Positions 63,726-64,000 of a DNA stretch of 64,000 bases are shown piece after piece (the stretch's first letter is position 1; each line of letters begins with the position of its first letter). Origin of the DNA: Calvatia gigantea (taxonomy: Eukaryota > Basidiomycota > Agaricomycetes > Agaricales > Lycoperdaceae). The position numbers and the translations under genes were made by a program. The notes under the pieces are model-generated. The model ran no database searches. It had not been told where the DNA came from and saw nothing but the letters and a program-made list of their open reading frames with translations. The stretch lies in NCBI GenBank assembly GCA_025093985.1, contig JACAAK010000003.1:1116001-1180000 (forward strand). The letters run 5' to 3'.

Positions 63726-64000
63726 GAATCAAAATCAGAGTCACCTCAAACGGGTGCGCACTCCTGTTTGCCATCTGAAAACACAAAAATGCGTGCATCA
63801 GCCATCCGGCAAACAGAAAGCTTGAAGGTCAACCAAAGGAGATTAACATGCGCAAAGTCTTGCATTTCAGGATTCCATCAACAGCAGCCGGCTCTCGGAT
63901 GAACAAAAGAGAGGGATTCCGTAGAGTTACACAAATCTTCACAAGCAACCTACAATAATACGACATTTCCTTTACGACCTCATAGCTTTTTTTTTTTTTT
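63726..64000. other. Window end, no gene seen
   Basis: This presumably holds the promoter of the preceding minus-strand gene. The window ends in a T14 run (63987-64000). Confidence 0.5.

Overview
The window is eukaryotic and almost certainly from a mushroom-forming basidiomycete (Agaricomycetes). Nearly every gene is broken by many introns of about 45-65 bases with GT(A/G)(A/C/T)G donors and (C/T)AG acceptors. The gene families (NACHT-type NLR, small oligopeptide transporter, FluG-like glutamine synthetase, double-psi beta-barrel secreted protein, HAL-type kinase) fit that group. Gene models were built by hand from the splice signals and checked for reading-frame closure. No RNA genes, CRISPR arrays or complete transposons were seen.

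Layout. 0-6.4 kb: a Ser/Pro-rich protein (minus) and a complete 8-exon short-chain dehydrogenase (plus), separated by 3 kb with a diverged tandem repeat. 6.4-15.9 kb: mostly non-coding, holding two plus-strand FKBP12-type prolyl isomerase paralogues. 15.9-20.3 kb: one oligopeptide transporter in about 39 exons, several only 2-9 nt long. 23.8-29.2 kb (minus): a secreted DPBB/expansin-like protein with an unusual basic tail, a small single-pass membrane protein, and COP9 signalosome subunit 7. 29.6-37.8 kb: an MFS transporter, a FluG-like glutamine synthetase and a frameshifted NACHT NLR. Two repeat pairs here suggest an old tandem duplication of the synthetase/NLR neighbourhood. 38.2-40.8 kb: a HAL4/SAT4-type kinase. 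45.9-46.7 kb: ribosomal protein L19. 48.2-53 kb: an array of five small secreted-protein genes, intact and decayed, in duplicated flanking DNA. 53.5-54.4 kb: a decayed SEC4/Rab8 copy. 56-64 kb: a conserved small protein, VPS4, and a large Ser-rich protein.

Housekeeping genes (RPL19, VPS4, CSN7, FKBP12, dehydrogenase, kinase, glutamine synthetase-like) close in frame without correction. Single-base frame breaks occur only in accessory or duplicated genes: the oligopeptide and MFS transporters, the NLR, one small secreted-protein copy and the SEC4 copy. This looks more like gene decay in a duplicating, fast-changing region than uniform sequencing error, but raw reads would be needed to prove it.

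The most novel-looking items are the tandem array of cysteine-poor, Gly/Leu-rich small secreted proteins, the micro-exon architecture of the transporter, and the duplicated basic motif in the tail of the secreted DPBB protein. No operon-like functional system links the genes.
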